Origin: Spinellus fusiger
Lineage: Eukaryota > Mucoromycota > Mucoromycetes > Mucorales > Phycomycetaceae
DNA length: 64,000 nt
Reading direction: 5' to 3'
Assembly: GCA_025094145.1 (NCBI GenBank)
Contig: JALLLS010000012.1
Coordinates: 496,001-560,000 of the forward strand
The translations under genes were made by a program, and so were the position numbers. Under the pieces are notes generated by a model. The model saw only the letters and a program-made list of their open reading frames with translations, had not been told where the DNA came from and ran no database searches. Below, one piece after another: positions 13,030-24,645 of this stretch; positions within the stretch are counted from its first letter, which is position 1, and each line of letters opens with the position of its first letter.

Positions 13030-14620
13030 GGCATACATCCCCTCTTTTTGTACCTCACACTTTATCACCTCACCCCACCTTTTCCTTGTATTCTCATTTT
13101 TGACCTTTTCTTCACCTTTACGAACACTTTGTAGCCAATTCCTGGTGGGCATTTTCATCTTATCCTATTTCTGTACTATTAGGCAATTTCTGTCTATCCT
13201 TTATGTTATCTTTCATGCTCTATTTTTAATTCTTTCCATCTGGTTATTTGCTTTCTTTATTGTTTTTATTTGTTTTTGTTTTGCTTTCTATCCACATATG
13301 TCTATTTATTTTATGTAGTGTTTAACTATTATTGTTATTCTTTGGGTTATTGAAAGGCCTGTTGACACCTATGCCACCTCATTTCTTTCACAGAAAAACT
13401 TCCTTGTGGTTTATTTTTTGTATATATTTTTATAAAGCTATGCTTTCCATTTTTCAACATCCAAATTGAAAAAGAAATTGAATTGAATTGAATTGCATAA
13501 AATGTTAGTAATAGTGGTATCTTGTGAAGAAAATATTGAATATTATTTTTTCTGTTTAATAGAATTATTTTGAAATAAATATTTATTATTCTCATATATT
13601 CTTATTATTTGTGGATGGCATTGGATCAGTGGAGTTATTTATTATAAGACTATAGACAGGCTTTTGTTGTCTGCTTGCCTATGTGAATAATTTTATACAT
13701 CACTTTCTTTTTGAAATATATACCACAGTGTTAATGAATCTTATGGCTTCATAAGTATTAAAGGCATAGAGGATGTTGTAGTTTATAGTTGAGGAAAGTT
13801 TACTAATTTTATAATATCATTTATAATTTTATCTTGTTTCTTGATATAATATAATCAAATAAAACAAGCTTTAAGCCTACATACTCCTAAAGCCAAAAGA
13901 AATCATACACACAAACAAATTAAATTTAATGTCTAGAAATAATAAAGTACAAATAGCTTGCTCATCCATAAGTGGTCATAATTAATGAATGGTGTGCTGT
14001 TCACATCCATTATTAAACGGTATACCAATGATTAGTCATAAACAAAGACAATTGATTCTTTGCTAATACAGAAATAGATGATACTTGTGTATTCTTCATT
14101 CTTCATTGATTGCATGCGATGTTTATGCAATAATAGACAGGTAGCTAATGGCTTACTCTATCAAATCCAATCAATATATGAACCAACAAAAAAGAGCGCA
14201 TGGGTTTTTATAGTAATAATAACCTTAAACTTTATAGGTATAAAATAAAGGAGAGGATGTAAATCTGTAACACATGTACAAATTGTATTGATTCATCATG
14301 CTCTTGCTTGCTACTATCCATGTATAGTCGATTATGTTGAAAAGGAATTGTCTATAAAATAGGTTAAGGATTATGTACTTCATCGATGAACATTTTGTTT
14401 TGTTTTCAAGGGAGAAAATAAAATAGAAAACCCATGCTAAATAGCACTCTTGTGCCCTTTTTTTTCTCTTTTTTCTCCTAAACTTTCCTCCTTTCTTTTT
14501 TCTTTTCTTTCGACAATAGCCTTCTACTAAAAAAACAATATATAAAAAAGAATATTACTTGTCATTCTAGATATAACAATCTTTCATCAGCCTACATGAC
14601 CACATAAATCTCCTTGATTT
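12942..14620. other. Intergenic region with a CA/TA microsatellite
   Basis: Follows the zinc-finger gene. An (AC)n(AT)n microsatellite lies at about 12997-13030, then AT-rich DNA without supported genes. Open frames on both strands near 13100-13600 are compositionally AT/pyrimidine-driven and show no protein features. Confidence 0.5.
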
Positions 14621-14628
14621 TATAAAAG
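14621..14628 (+). promoter_or_regulatory. TATA box of the unknown gene at 14729
   Basis: TATAAAAG is 108 bp before the ATG at 14729, a normal distance for a fungal core promoter. Confidence 0.5.
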
Positions 14629-14728
14629 GGAGCCCTTATGCTGTCAGATGTAGTGTATTAAGCTTTGATATCTACTCTTTGTCTACTTATTTATCAAGAA
14701 ACAATATTTTCTCTTTGAAAGCCCAGGC

Positions 14729-16403
14729 ATGCGTATCACTATTCAATCCATAGACCAAGACATAAAAATGAAACCCCCAAGTACAATAGAATATAGTTCT
14801 CTTATGAGTATGGCCTCATGTCTTTCCTCTGAAGAAGATCGATTATTCTATACAAATGTCATTGCATTGTCTACGACTATTCAAGAAAAAATCGACCGCT
14901 TAGTATATTGTAGAGATCACCACTTTTATCAAAAACATCCTCACTATCAGCCCACGATTCATCATACTCTCTTGAAGAATATGGATGATCAGAGGAAAAA
15001 CGCCCTATCTATCTATAAAAGAAGAAATGTACACAGTAGTTATTCGAGTCTATTGAAAGAAGAAGTGGAAAAAGAGTCTCAGATTGAAAGATATTTCCAG
15101 TCAATAGATCAGGCTAATGTCGCAAACCTCTACGACGAAAGATTTTCAGGCTCTACGCTGGTTGAACCTGTTTGTCTGAGTACAATCATTGCCTCTTCAG
15201 AACCCCATACAAAAAGAGAGATCATGAAATGTAGGTTGATTTCATTTCATTATTAGCAGACCACTCACATATATTTTTATTTTATTATATTGATAGCACT
15301 GTCTAGTAATGCGAATACAGTATCAACGGACACTAAAGGATCATTCGTTACAATGAACACATCTATTCATGAAATGCATGCTTCTTCCTCTACTTCTTTT
15401 AATGATAAGAAAACCTCACTCTTTTTTCAACAAGTACAGTCTAATTTAGGTAAAATACAGAAGAGTTCATTTGGAGAAAAGGCTTATTTACATTTCTACA
15501 ACAATAGAACACCAAGAGATTCAAAAAGAAAGAATGCATTTAAATCAGACGTATGTGTCCAATGAGAGCGATGATGTTGATTCTAGTTCTACACCACAGC
15601 CCACTATCTCCACCTCATTGTCCAGTCTAAACTCACCGACATCAAAGGAGCCCCCACAGAATATCCATCTTAAGCCCCATGTTTCTCTTCTTTGTGTTAA
15701 AAAGGTGAGTTTTTCTTTCAACAGATAGTCTCTACCTACCTATCTATCAGTGTAAATATAAAAGAGAACAAGACAAAGTATGTCTATAAACCAGCTCTAT
15801 TTAATAGAGAGAAGAAAAGAGAAAAGAGAAAAACAAGATAACACACCTCTCGGATTTTATCTTTTTTTTATCTTTTTTTTATTTTTTATTTTCTATTTTC
15901 TATTTTCTATTTTTGCCTTTCAATGGATTAGCATTTCAATGGCTTTAGAAGCCTGCTTGCACGCACCTATCAAATCCACAATATCAATATCACCAATACT
16001 TGTCTCTCTTTACCTAGTCTTTATGATGCGGTGGATACAGTCACCCATAACCACATGGCAGTGTTGAAAATCATCTTGGTTCATCGTGATCTAATGAAAA
16101 CAAACACGCGGTGTCGATTTACATTTTACTGGCCTGGTCATTCTCCTCCCCTTTCAAAGAAGATACTAAAGAACAAATATCAGTGCATTGATACTTTGAA
16201 TTCTGAGATTGAGAAGGAATTAGTCCTATGGATAGATCAACAAGATGGCTTGGTAAGTTCTTTTTTATTATTATTATTATTTCTTCTTCTTATGATAATG
16301 ACTGACTTGTTGATGTTAGCCACCACTTGGTCATGCTACTCATATACTAAGAATCCGTTGTAAGCTCTACATTGTCTATAATAGATCCCTTTTCTTACCA
16401 TGA
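14729..16403 (+). CDS. Unrecognised protein, five exons
   Basis: I do not recognise the family. The exon chain 14729-15230, 15297-15449, 15508-15704, 15932-16252, 16320-16403 has consistent phases (1,1,0,0) and GT-AG introns, and gives 418 aa. The N-terminal 170 residues are polar and helical with no signal peptide. The middle is Ser/Thr-rich low complexity. The last 135 residues look like a folded domain: SLYDAVDTVTHNHMAVLKII, FTFYWPGHSPPLSKKILKNK, YQCIDTLNSEIEKELVLWID. The 15450-15507 intron was chosen because it alone joins the two open frames; without it the frame stops at 15565. The 227-nt third intron is pyrimidine-rich at its 3' end. The gene is convergent with AHA1. Confidence 0.6.
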
Positions 16404-16435
16404 GTGTCCCTTTTTCTCTGTATTGAGTTGTATGT

Positions 16436-16550
16436 CTATATATATATATATATATTGTTATTTATTGTTATTTATCTTCTTGTTCTTTATATATATATAT
16501 ATATATATATATAAAGGGGTGGGTGTGTGTGTGTGTTTGTGTGCGTTTGT
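16436..16550. repeat. TA and TG microsatellites between convergent genes
   Basis: Two (TA)n runs and a (GT)n run lie in the 236-bp gap between the stop of the unknown gene (16403) and the AHA1 stop (16640). They are simple repeats, probably in 3' untranslated sequence. Confidence 0.8.
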
Positions 16551-16639
16551 GTATACATTTTATTATTAAAAGAAAACAATAATAAAAAATTAAGACGGTT
16601 GTTTCTAATCTTCGCCCTGTTCTTCTTCCCTGGTATCAT

Positions 16640-18168
16640 CTAAAAGGTAGCACCAAAGCCAAAGGTCTGCTTAATAGATCTCCAGTAATAACCATCCCAG
16701 TTGGTTTTGGTCAATTCCTCCTGTCCTATTGGTACACCTGTCTGGTTCACATTCAATATGACACAGCTGCTCTTCTGATCAAATGTCATGGTAACAACAG
16801 AGAAATGATCTATTCACACTAAGTCTCCATTAATAAATAAGCAACCTTACCTTCAGGCCATGACTTGAGACGCCATGTGTGAACAATCTTTTGGTTGGGT
16901 ACCTAGTGAATGAATTGGAAAACAGTACGATGAGGCCATTAGAATATCAACACTCGTACACTCGTAATAAAAGAGAAGTTACCAGCTCCAATATTTCTCC
17001 AGTGACATTGCCATGGAAAAGCTCAAACTTGCTGCCAATCTCTCTTGAGATCTTAGCAGGTCCTCTAGTCCAGGCTGTTACACGTTGAGGATCCAACAGT
17101 GTCTCATACAGCTCTTGAGCAGAAGTCAAGAACTCCAGTGTATCAGTGACAGTGGTTGTGTTGACAATAGCAGCAGTCCTGGTGCCTGTGGTTGAAGCAT
17201 TGGTTTGACTGGGAGCAGACTGTGGCTTTGCTGTAGGTGTAGCTACTCTGGGAGGAGCAGCCTGGCCCAGCTGAGAGGGCTCAATATAAACATCAGAGCT
17301 ATGTTCTAAACAATATCGCGTCATTAGCACACTTCTCTGGATGAAGACATGGAGAAATAGCCACGGAAATAGAACACCTTTACTCACCCTTAATCAATTG
17401 ACTAGAGAAGAAACTAAGTCTCTTGCGGAACTCGGGCACAAGTTCCTTACGAATGAGCTCACGGAAAGGCAGTTTGGCATTGGTTTCCTCGTCAATACTA
17501 ATATCAAACTACAGAATACGTCAACACACTGTTGGAACCACGGCTATCTCTTACCACATAATCATCAGCATCAGTATCATGAGCAATCTCAGGAATAGAG
17601 ATCTTTCCGTTGGCTGTAGTTCCATCCTCCAAAACACCTATTTATATAGATATGTAGGTATAGGCACAAGTATAAATACAAGTATAGGTATAAATACAAG
17701 TATAGGTATAAATACAAGTATAAATACACAGTGTTCATTGTCCTATGCTTGATCTACTCAATGGATTCCTTCTCTATTTACCTTGCCATATATAGGTCAA
17801 CTGAACATCAAAAATAGTAATGATCTTTCCCTTGCGTTGGTTCAGATCAACATCACCAGCAAACTCGTGAAGACCATCGATTTGAACACGATTTTCGCCT
17901 CTCTCAGCGTTCATACCAACAACTGCCCTGTGGAAATATTCCTTTGACCATTTTGAACAGCTTTTGCTGACCCTATTCATAATGTATTACATATGCCTGT
18001 ATCTCTATGAAAAAATAATAGGCGGGTAACACACTAGAGTTATTTACCAGTGCCTATACACACGATAGATGTCAGTATTGCTTCTCATTCCTTTCTGTTC
18101 TTTTCTACAGCAGGTGGTTATTATTTTAGCCGTGTTTACCAGTTGTTGACGTTCTTCCAGTTAGACAT
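16640..18168 (-). CDS. AHA1: AHA1, activator of Hsp90 ATPase
   Basis: Cytosolic co-chaperone that binds Hsp90 and stimulates its ATPase. Eight exons on the minus strand: 18168-18140, 18053-18048, 17972-17782, 17637-17555, 17508-17388, 17305-16983, 16902-16851, 16809-16640; product 324 aa. The N-terminal domain begins MSNWKNVNNWHWVSKSCSKW and contains VDLNQRKGKIITIFDVQLTY. A Pro/Ala/Thr-rich linker (residues about 155-195) leads to the AHSA1/START-like domain with GSKFELFHGNVTGEILELV, HTWRLKSWPE and IKQTFGFGATF at the end. Exon 2 is only 6 nt; it supplies the conserved NWHW motif and is flanked by normal GT/AG signals. Intron 4 (17638-17781) carries an 18-bp minisatellite. It diverges from APC8. 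Confidence 0.93.
17655..17735. repeat. 18-bp minisatellite inside an AHA1 intron
   Basis: About four copies of a unit like AAGTATAGGTATAAATAC, slightly degenerate. It lies wholly within the intron at 17638-17781. Confidence 0.8.
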
Positions 18169-18235
18169 TGTAGGTTGCAGCGTAAGACAAGGATTGGAAA
18201 TGAGACCGGATGGAGAATATCACGCCTCTTCTCTT

Positions 18236-18243
18236 TATTTATA
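18236..18243 (-). promoter_or_regulatory. TATA box of AHA1
   Basis: TATAAATA on the minus strand, 68 bp before the AHA1 start codon at 18168. About 35 bp further upstream a GAAATTCC with nearby GAA triplets (18266-18286) could be a heat-shock element, which would fit an Hsp90 co-chaperone. That part is inference. Confidence 0.45.
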
Positions 18244-18638
18244 CCTCCCATAGATAGGCAGAAGCGTAGAAGGCGATAGAAATTCCATGTGTGACTGTCC
18301 GACTGTTCTATTGGCTCTTCTCTCACAAGAACAAGGCTGTTGACAGACTAAGTTTCCTTTTTGAAAATTAGCAATAAGAGAGTCTTATTCATCCCCAAGG
18401 TACAGCTGCTGCCTTTGTTATGAGTAGAAACAATGCATTTTATAGGTGTAAAGAAGATAGAAGATAAAGGAAATTCCAAGTGTGTTCTTATTGGAGGAAG
18501 ATGGAAAGAAGTGATTTTCGTCTTTTACTATCTCTTTCTCTCTCTCTCTCTTTTTCCTTTTTTCTTTTTTCTTATTATTCAATAGTAGATACTCAGTAGT
18601 AGATATTCAATAGTAGATATTCAATAAAAGGAGAAAAG

Positions 18639-18968
18639 GTGGAGAAGAGCTATAGTCTGGAGGGTCAATCAATGATGTATGGATTCTATCTGATGAGATG
18701 GGTTGATAGAAAACAGAACTGTGACAAACACTTGTTGGATGAATATTCTATACTGCGCGTCTTTCTTCTTCTTCTGCAGACTAGCAGCACCTCTTATAGA
18801 GACCCATCGACTGTCCAGCAATACGAGAAGATGAGTGGTGCCTTGTCTGCTCATGTTAATATAGAATCTACCAAACTACACCCCGTCCTAAATAAACCAA
18901 GAATAAAAAGAAAAAGAAAAAGAAATACACTCATACACTCATTCTCATGGTTGATATTTGTAAAGTGA
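18639..18968 (+). CDS. Possible small protein between AHA1 and APC8 (weak)
   Basis: A 109-codon open frame lies in the divergent spacer. Its middle part (SSTSYRDPSTVQQYEKMSGA) looks protein-like and follows a good acceptor (a pyrimidine run ending CTGCAG at 18779), so the real gene, if any, may be spliced. No family recognised. The Lys/Arg-rich tail and flanking purine repeats argue for caution. Confidence 0.2.
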   Translation: MEKSYSLEGQSMMYGFYLMRWVDRKQNCDKHLLDEYSILRVFLLLLQTSSTSYRDPSTVQQYEKMSGALSAHVNIESTKLHPVLNKPRIKRKRKRNTLIHSFSWLIFVK

Positions 18969-19060
18969 CGTAGAAGGAGTATCCTATTGTAAATAATGAC
19001 AGACAGTCAACCATTGGCTTTTTGAATAGCTGTCATACTCTTTTCACATATGAAAATACA

Positions 19061-21514
19061 ATGTCAACACTAGATTACAACTACACAAGTCATGATGTAG
19101 ACTCATTTGAAGCTAGTCTACAAGAAGCCGAGCTCATTTGTTCTGAATATTGTCTAGACAACGCAGCCTACTGGTAAGGAACCGAGTCCTATTGAACCTG
19201 CCCTGTGCTTAACGATAAACAAAAGGGCGTCAGAACTCCTCAACTATAGGATCAGTATCAGAAACATCAGTGCTTATAAACACTCAGAGGCCTTTCAACC
19301 CCTTTCTCTTTATCAAACACAGTACGAATTAAGTTTACCACGTCTGAATAGACAGGAATACAGCCATTACCAACTAGCAAAGAAGGCCTTTCATCTGCGG
19401 GATTTTACTCATGCTTATTCACTCCTCAAAGGATACACTACCCATAAACTACGATTTCTACGTCTTTATTCATTGTATTTGGTAAGCAAGTAGGAGAACT
19501 GCAATGTCTTTATCTCTCTTCTATTTAGATGGGTGAAAGAGACAGGGCAGAAGAAATGAACGACATTCTCGGTAAACAAGAGAATCATAGTAGATGAGAC
19601 CCATCTTCTACTCAGTCTCCAGAGCTCTTTATTCAAACACACCAATTCTACCTTAGGAAAGTGTGAAAATCCTTTAGCACCCAATAATTTCTTGTTGGAG
19701 ATTGTTGATGAACTCTCAGAGAGTGATACGAAGAGTGAGCTGGATGCATTTAGCCTATACCTGTAAGTATTCTATAGAGTCACATCATCTAATGGGCCTG
19801 TCTGTTAGCTATGGTGTGGCACTGCTAAGAAGGAAGCAGCTCTTTACTGCAGCACAGGTACTTATAAGATCTGTCAAGAAGTATCCGTACAATTGGTCAG
19901 CTTGGTTGGAGTTGGGTATGCTTTTACAAGACCAAACCATGGTAAGCTGTATTCCATCCTTGTTTCTGCACATGTCTCTGTTTCTATTTGTTTCTCTTTT
20001 TTTATATGTGTATAAACAAAGGGAGTTTTTTTATTGTTTTTCATTATTACTATTTGTTCTTTTAAAAACAAAACAAACAAAACAAACAAACAAAAGTATG
20101 ATCAATTGAGCCGATTACTGCATGATCAAATGAAAGGAAATATGATGAAAAACTTCTTTCTTGCTCACGTAGCTATAAGACTACGGTTACCAAGATGTGT
20201 ACTGAATGATGCCATGGCACCATTATTGCCCTACTTTGCCAAGAGTCCTTATCTCATGACCCTCAATGCGCTTGCATTTTATGAAAATAAGGGTAAGTGT
20301 GACACTTATGACAATGAGAAGGAAAATAAAGACCAACAAATGACATGAGTGATTATTTTTCCCCCTAGATTATACACAATCAAGGGCATTGTTTGAAGCC
20401 ATTCGAAAACACTATCCCACTCGCATCAAAGGCCTTGAAATATACTCCAATCTACTCTATATTCAAAAGGACATTCAAGAACTGAGTGTATTGGCCATGT
20501 ATTGTGTAAAAGTGGACAGATTTAGACCAGAGACATGCTGTATTCTTGGTAGGATGACCAATAGATAGATGGATAGATGGATAGATAGATAGATAAAGAC
20601 AAGGGACAATTAAGAAGTGGTGAATAGGTAATTACTACAGCTTGAGTCAAGAGTTTGACCAATCCATCGAATGGTTCAAGCGAGCCCTCCAGTTGGATAG
20701 AAGTTTTCATTGGATATGGGCCTTATTAGGGCACAATTACATCAACATAAAGAACATTGATGCTGCTATTGAGTGCTACCATCGTGCTATCAGTAAGTGG
20801 CTTGCCCCTGGTTTTGTCTATGCATGGGCTGTTAATGGCGCTCTTTGCTTATTCATGAGTAGAAGGAGACGGAGCAGACTACAGAACATGCCATGCTCTT
20901 GGACAGGCCTACCAACTAAAAAATCTTGACTCAGTTGCTGTTGAGCCCTATGAAAGAGCAGTAAAGATAAAGTAATGTCTATTGGAAATGGCATTGGACT
21001 TATGCTGTCTTTTTCTAGATCGGATGATGCTGAGGTGTGGACCTCTTTAATGGAATGTCATAATATTCTTGGGAATATGGAAAAGCGCAAGCATTGCTTA
21101 ATGATGATTCGTCAGTGTAAAGAGCCTGAGGGACCTATGGCCATTGTTGAATTAGCACGCCTTTACGACAAAATGGGAGACATTGAAGAGGCAACTCAAC
21201 ACTACATGAAAGCCCATGAACATCTTGTAAATCAAAATGTAGTGTGTCTCTGGTAGATGGGCTGCTTGTTTCTAACCTGACGAGAGTAGGAATTCGAGGA
21301 CGCATTTGCTGAAACGTGTCTTTATTTGGCCAATACCTTTATTGCGCAGAAAGATTTCATAACTGCACAGAAATACATTACAAATGCGTCTGTTCTCTCC
21401 TATCCGGTAGGTGCTTGGGTTTTACTCTAGTGATCTGTGAATACTGACATCTGTGATGGTTAGTATCATGAGACAGCTCAGAAACTGCTGAAAAGAATGG
21501 ACTCTGGGCAATAA
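19061..21514 (+). CDS. APC8: APC8/CDC23, TPR subunit of the anaphase-promoting complex
   Basis: TPR scaffold of the APC/C ubiquitin ligase. Exons 19061-19173, 19226-19481, 19529-19571, 19591-19762, 19809-19941, 20097-20292, 20369-20548, 20628-20792, 20863-20971, 21019-21238, 21290-21406, 21464-21514; product 584 aa (human CDC23 597). The N-terminal APC8 domain reads CSEYCLDNAAYWASELLNYR. SELDAFSLYLYGVALLRRKQ and KYPYNWSAWLELGMLLQ follow, then TPRs from residue about 330, with RFRPETCCILGNYYSLSQEF and HWIWALLGHNYINIKNIDAA highly typical. The gap between exons 3 and 4 is 19 nt (19572-19590, GTAAAC...CATAG); without removing it the frame stops 10 codons later. Intron 5 ends in an A-rich acceptor. 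Some junctions are less certain than the overall call. Confidence 0.92.
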
Positions 21515-23662
21515 AAGAGAGAGAATCAGAGAGAATCAGTGGCTACACCTTTTCCTTGGTGGCTATTTGCTTCTTTCTCACCAAGTCTTGTTTCTATTCC
21601 AATTCTTAATACATGCCATGACTAGTAAAAGCCTTCTCCAAGGAAATATCTAATCTAGCCAACAGTATGGATAAACAGATAGACACATCTTGGTCCATCC
21701 ACTGCACCCCCTTCTTTGGATGACTTTTTAACTCAGATGCCTCTGTTTCAGTGGGTCAGGATCATTTATAGACGTGGGCCGAATGTCACAAAGTGAGTCC
21801 AGTTCAAAGGCAAGACATCAAAGCTTTCTACTACAATGAATAGAATACATTGCCTTTTAGATCCTTGTTATTCCTTTTTGAGAGAACACAGGGATGTTTT
21901 TATTTATTTTATTTCCAAATGTACATTCTGTGAATTCTGCTTTTTAAGATGGATACTAAAGAATAAGTGTTTTCCGAGAATCTCCTGAGAACTTAATGAC
22001 TCAACTTGGTTTGAGATTTAATTTGAAACATAGAAATAGACCAGAAGCACACATCTTCAGTCAGAAGAAAGCAGAAGGAAACATTCATTACAGCAGAACA
22101 CACTACTGTAGTCTGTTGTGGATAGAGAGAGGGTTGTGTGCATGGACCTAATGAAAGAATGACTGTGATGGTAGTGTATTGGTTAGTGTCTATTATTATC
22201 CCTAGTAGGCTTCTTACAAAATGAGTACTTGGTAGTCAATAATGTACATATTGAAATAGGTAATAGCAACCTAAGCCCTTTTTTAACTTGTATCCCAAAG
22301 ATTAAAAATATACGAGGCCTCTAATATGAATTTTTAGTAGTTGATTTAGGGTGTTGTATTTGTTTATTACTTGATATACATAGATTCAGTGCACTACATT
22401 GTGTGAATATGTCAAAAGATCCAACTTGAGTTCTACATAATCATCTCATGCCTTTATACTACTCAACTCTGTCTGTTGAACCTACAGAATAGATCATTAT
22501 GTAGTCTCTTAATATGACTCATGTTATGACTGGTACTCTCTTGCTTATTCGCTGAGGCACTATCCACAGCTCAACAGATGAACCCATTACCTTCAAATGA
22601 CTAAGTAAAGTACTAGCACATGACACTACTGAGAGACTGTGCACGGATGTTGAATTTATCGTTGTATGCAACAAATGAGTTACATTGTTTATACTTTATT
22701 ATCTTAATAGAAGTACAATGCATCGGGTATTTACCATATCATAGACCCTATACATCTCTAGTATTAAGAATCCAATACATCCTCTCATAGACAATGTTGA
22801 TATCAGTAAAGTAAATATTGTTATTCTTAGTGTTCTATTGAACATCATCAATATATAAATATCAGAACAGATAGTGTTGGTATGACCTGTTTGAAATAAC
22901 ATGCGATAATGAATCAATCAGAGGAACCTTGTAATATGAGTCTATCTTTTTTTTTCTTTTTTTTAATATACCATCACGCTCTATTGCTTATTTTAATAGA
23001 ATCATAGGTTGTTTTATTTGTATAACATCCTATTGTATATAGCTCATGGATACAATAGAACCTACACTACAACATGGAATAGCTTTTTCTTTATATATAT
23101 ATGTGTGTGTGTATATATATTTATATATTTATATACTTATATACTTATATACTTATATACTTATATATCTATATAAAAAGGTACACTCTATCAGCCACCC
23201 TACCTATTTTCTTTTCTATTTTCTATTATAGTAAATACAGTATGTAACCAATGACTGTATCGTTAGTAGTCATTTCTCCTGTTAATAGTGTTGATCTTTT
23301 TCTTTCTTTCTTCCTCAGGTCCTATTAAGGTGCACACGCACACAGACACAAATACATGTACAGATACAGATACAGATACATGTACAAATACAGATACAGA
23401 TACAGATACAGGCATAGGCATAGGCATAAAAGGAAAAAGAGGAGAAGAGTCCAAGGGAGATCATGGCCTAAATCAATAAAAACCCAATGTTGTATGACAG
23501 ATGATGAATTTGAGTAACCCTTGCTAATCATCCACATACCACCTTCCATATACCAAGCCATTTGTTCAGATAGTCATTACGTACTAGTTTCTTATCACGG
23601 AAAAAGAAAAAGAAAACAATAGCAATTCAAACACTACACTCTATTCTCTAGCTTTTCCTTCC
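21515..23662. other. About 2.1 kb intergenic region, mostly non-coding
   Basis: Nothing coding could be supported between APC8 and the small gene at 23750. There are AT-rich runs and TATATA microsatellites near 23090-23170. Open frames are short and atypical. Confidence 0.5.
23331..23428. repeat. Hexamer repeat of the ACAGAT type
   Basis: Tandem ACAGAT with ACACGC and GGCATA variants at the edges. It opens several reading frames on both strands that are not genes. Confidence 0.8.
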
Positions 23663-23670
23663 TATAAAAA
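23663..23670 (+). promoter_or_regulatory. TATA box of the 23750 gene
   Basis: TATAAAAA lies 87 bp before the ATG at 23750, with a pyrimidine-rich leader after it. Confidence 0.5.
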
Positions 23671-23749
23671 GAACACAGGAACATTTGCCCTGAATTTCCT
23701 TTGCCACTAAGACTAGTATTTCTTACTCTATTGTCTTGACATCTATACC

Positions 23750-24214
23750 ATGTTTTCTCCTAAACACCACTACTCATTTCTTGATCAACTTGACTTTATT
23801 CCTAATGAGAATTACCCACTTGTCTCTGATGAATCTAGAGGAGTAGTTTCCATACCGCTGCCAAAGTATGAAAGGCAAATGAGACCCAGGGACAGTCAGC
23901 AAGAGATATCAGCAGCCATGGAAGAACACGATGTCAGTCCTGTCACTATTCCCTCCTCCCCTCTTCAAGCCCATCCCCTCCAACCTCCTCCTTCTCAGCT
24001 GAGGAGCAACAAGCATGGCAACCTGTGTCTTGATGGATTTACTGTAGGGAGTATTCCCTATTCTGTTCCTGTGCCTTGGCCAAATGCTATGACCCATGGA
24101 CCTATGACACCAGACTTGATAGCCACCCTTGAGAATAAAGGACTCTTATTGGGTGGGAAGACATTCAGTCAAGAAGATGGCATGGTGTTTGATATGGATG
24201 ACTCTATTTCATGA
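23750..24214 (+). CDS. Small intronless protein of unknown function (154 aa)
   Basis: A single open frame with a TATA box at a sensible distance, ATG in a good context (TACCATG) and balanced composition. The product is Pro/Ser-rich in the middle (residues 60-85) with a more ordered C-terminus (NLCLDGFTVGSIPYSVPVPW, then PDLIATLENKGLLLGG). It ends in an acidic MDDSIS. It has no signal peptide, membrane segment or known domain. The stop is followed within about 100 bp by an (AATTAC)n run at 24296-24330. Confidence 0.55.
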   Translation: MFSPKHHYSFLDQLDFIPNENYPLVSDESRGVVSIPLPKYERQMRPRDSQQEISAAMEEHDVSPVTIPSSPLQAHPLQPPPSQLRSNKHGNLCLDGFTVGSIPYSVPVPWPNAMTHGPMTPDLIATLENKGLLLGGKTFSQEDGMVFDMDDSIS

Positions 24215-24645
24215 TCTGCTACTGTTTATTTTTGTAAAAATACCCAAGTCTCCTATTCTCTCTTATTCTCTCCATAGTCTATGGTTATTTGTATTATTAC
24301 AATTACAATTACAATTACAATTACAATTATCACTATTATTATTATTATTTAATTCTTAGTCAGTAGAATAAATAGACATGTATCCTATCAGCATGTATCT
24401 TTACAACATCCAATCTCTTATTTTATGAGCTCTATTCTTATCTATTCTGTCTGCTCTATTGAAATAGATGAAGGAATTCTTAGTAGCACCAGAAAGAAGA
24501 TACTCTTACCAATGCAATAATAGTGGACATTAAGAAAGATCGTCTTTTCTCTCTCTCTCTATTTTTTAAAACTCCTTTACTTCCCCTCTCTTTCTCTTCT
24601 CTTCCTCTCTCTTTTTCGTTATCTGGCCAGTTCAAGCCCACAACT

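Noticed and set aside
17341..17752. Plus-strand open frames of 85 and 109 codons
   Set aside because: They are shadows of AHA1 exons and of its intron minisatellite on the opposite strand.
23263..23561. Three overlapping frames of 60-80 codons
   Set aside because: Produced by the ACAGAT hexamer repeat, which opens frames on both strands.
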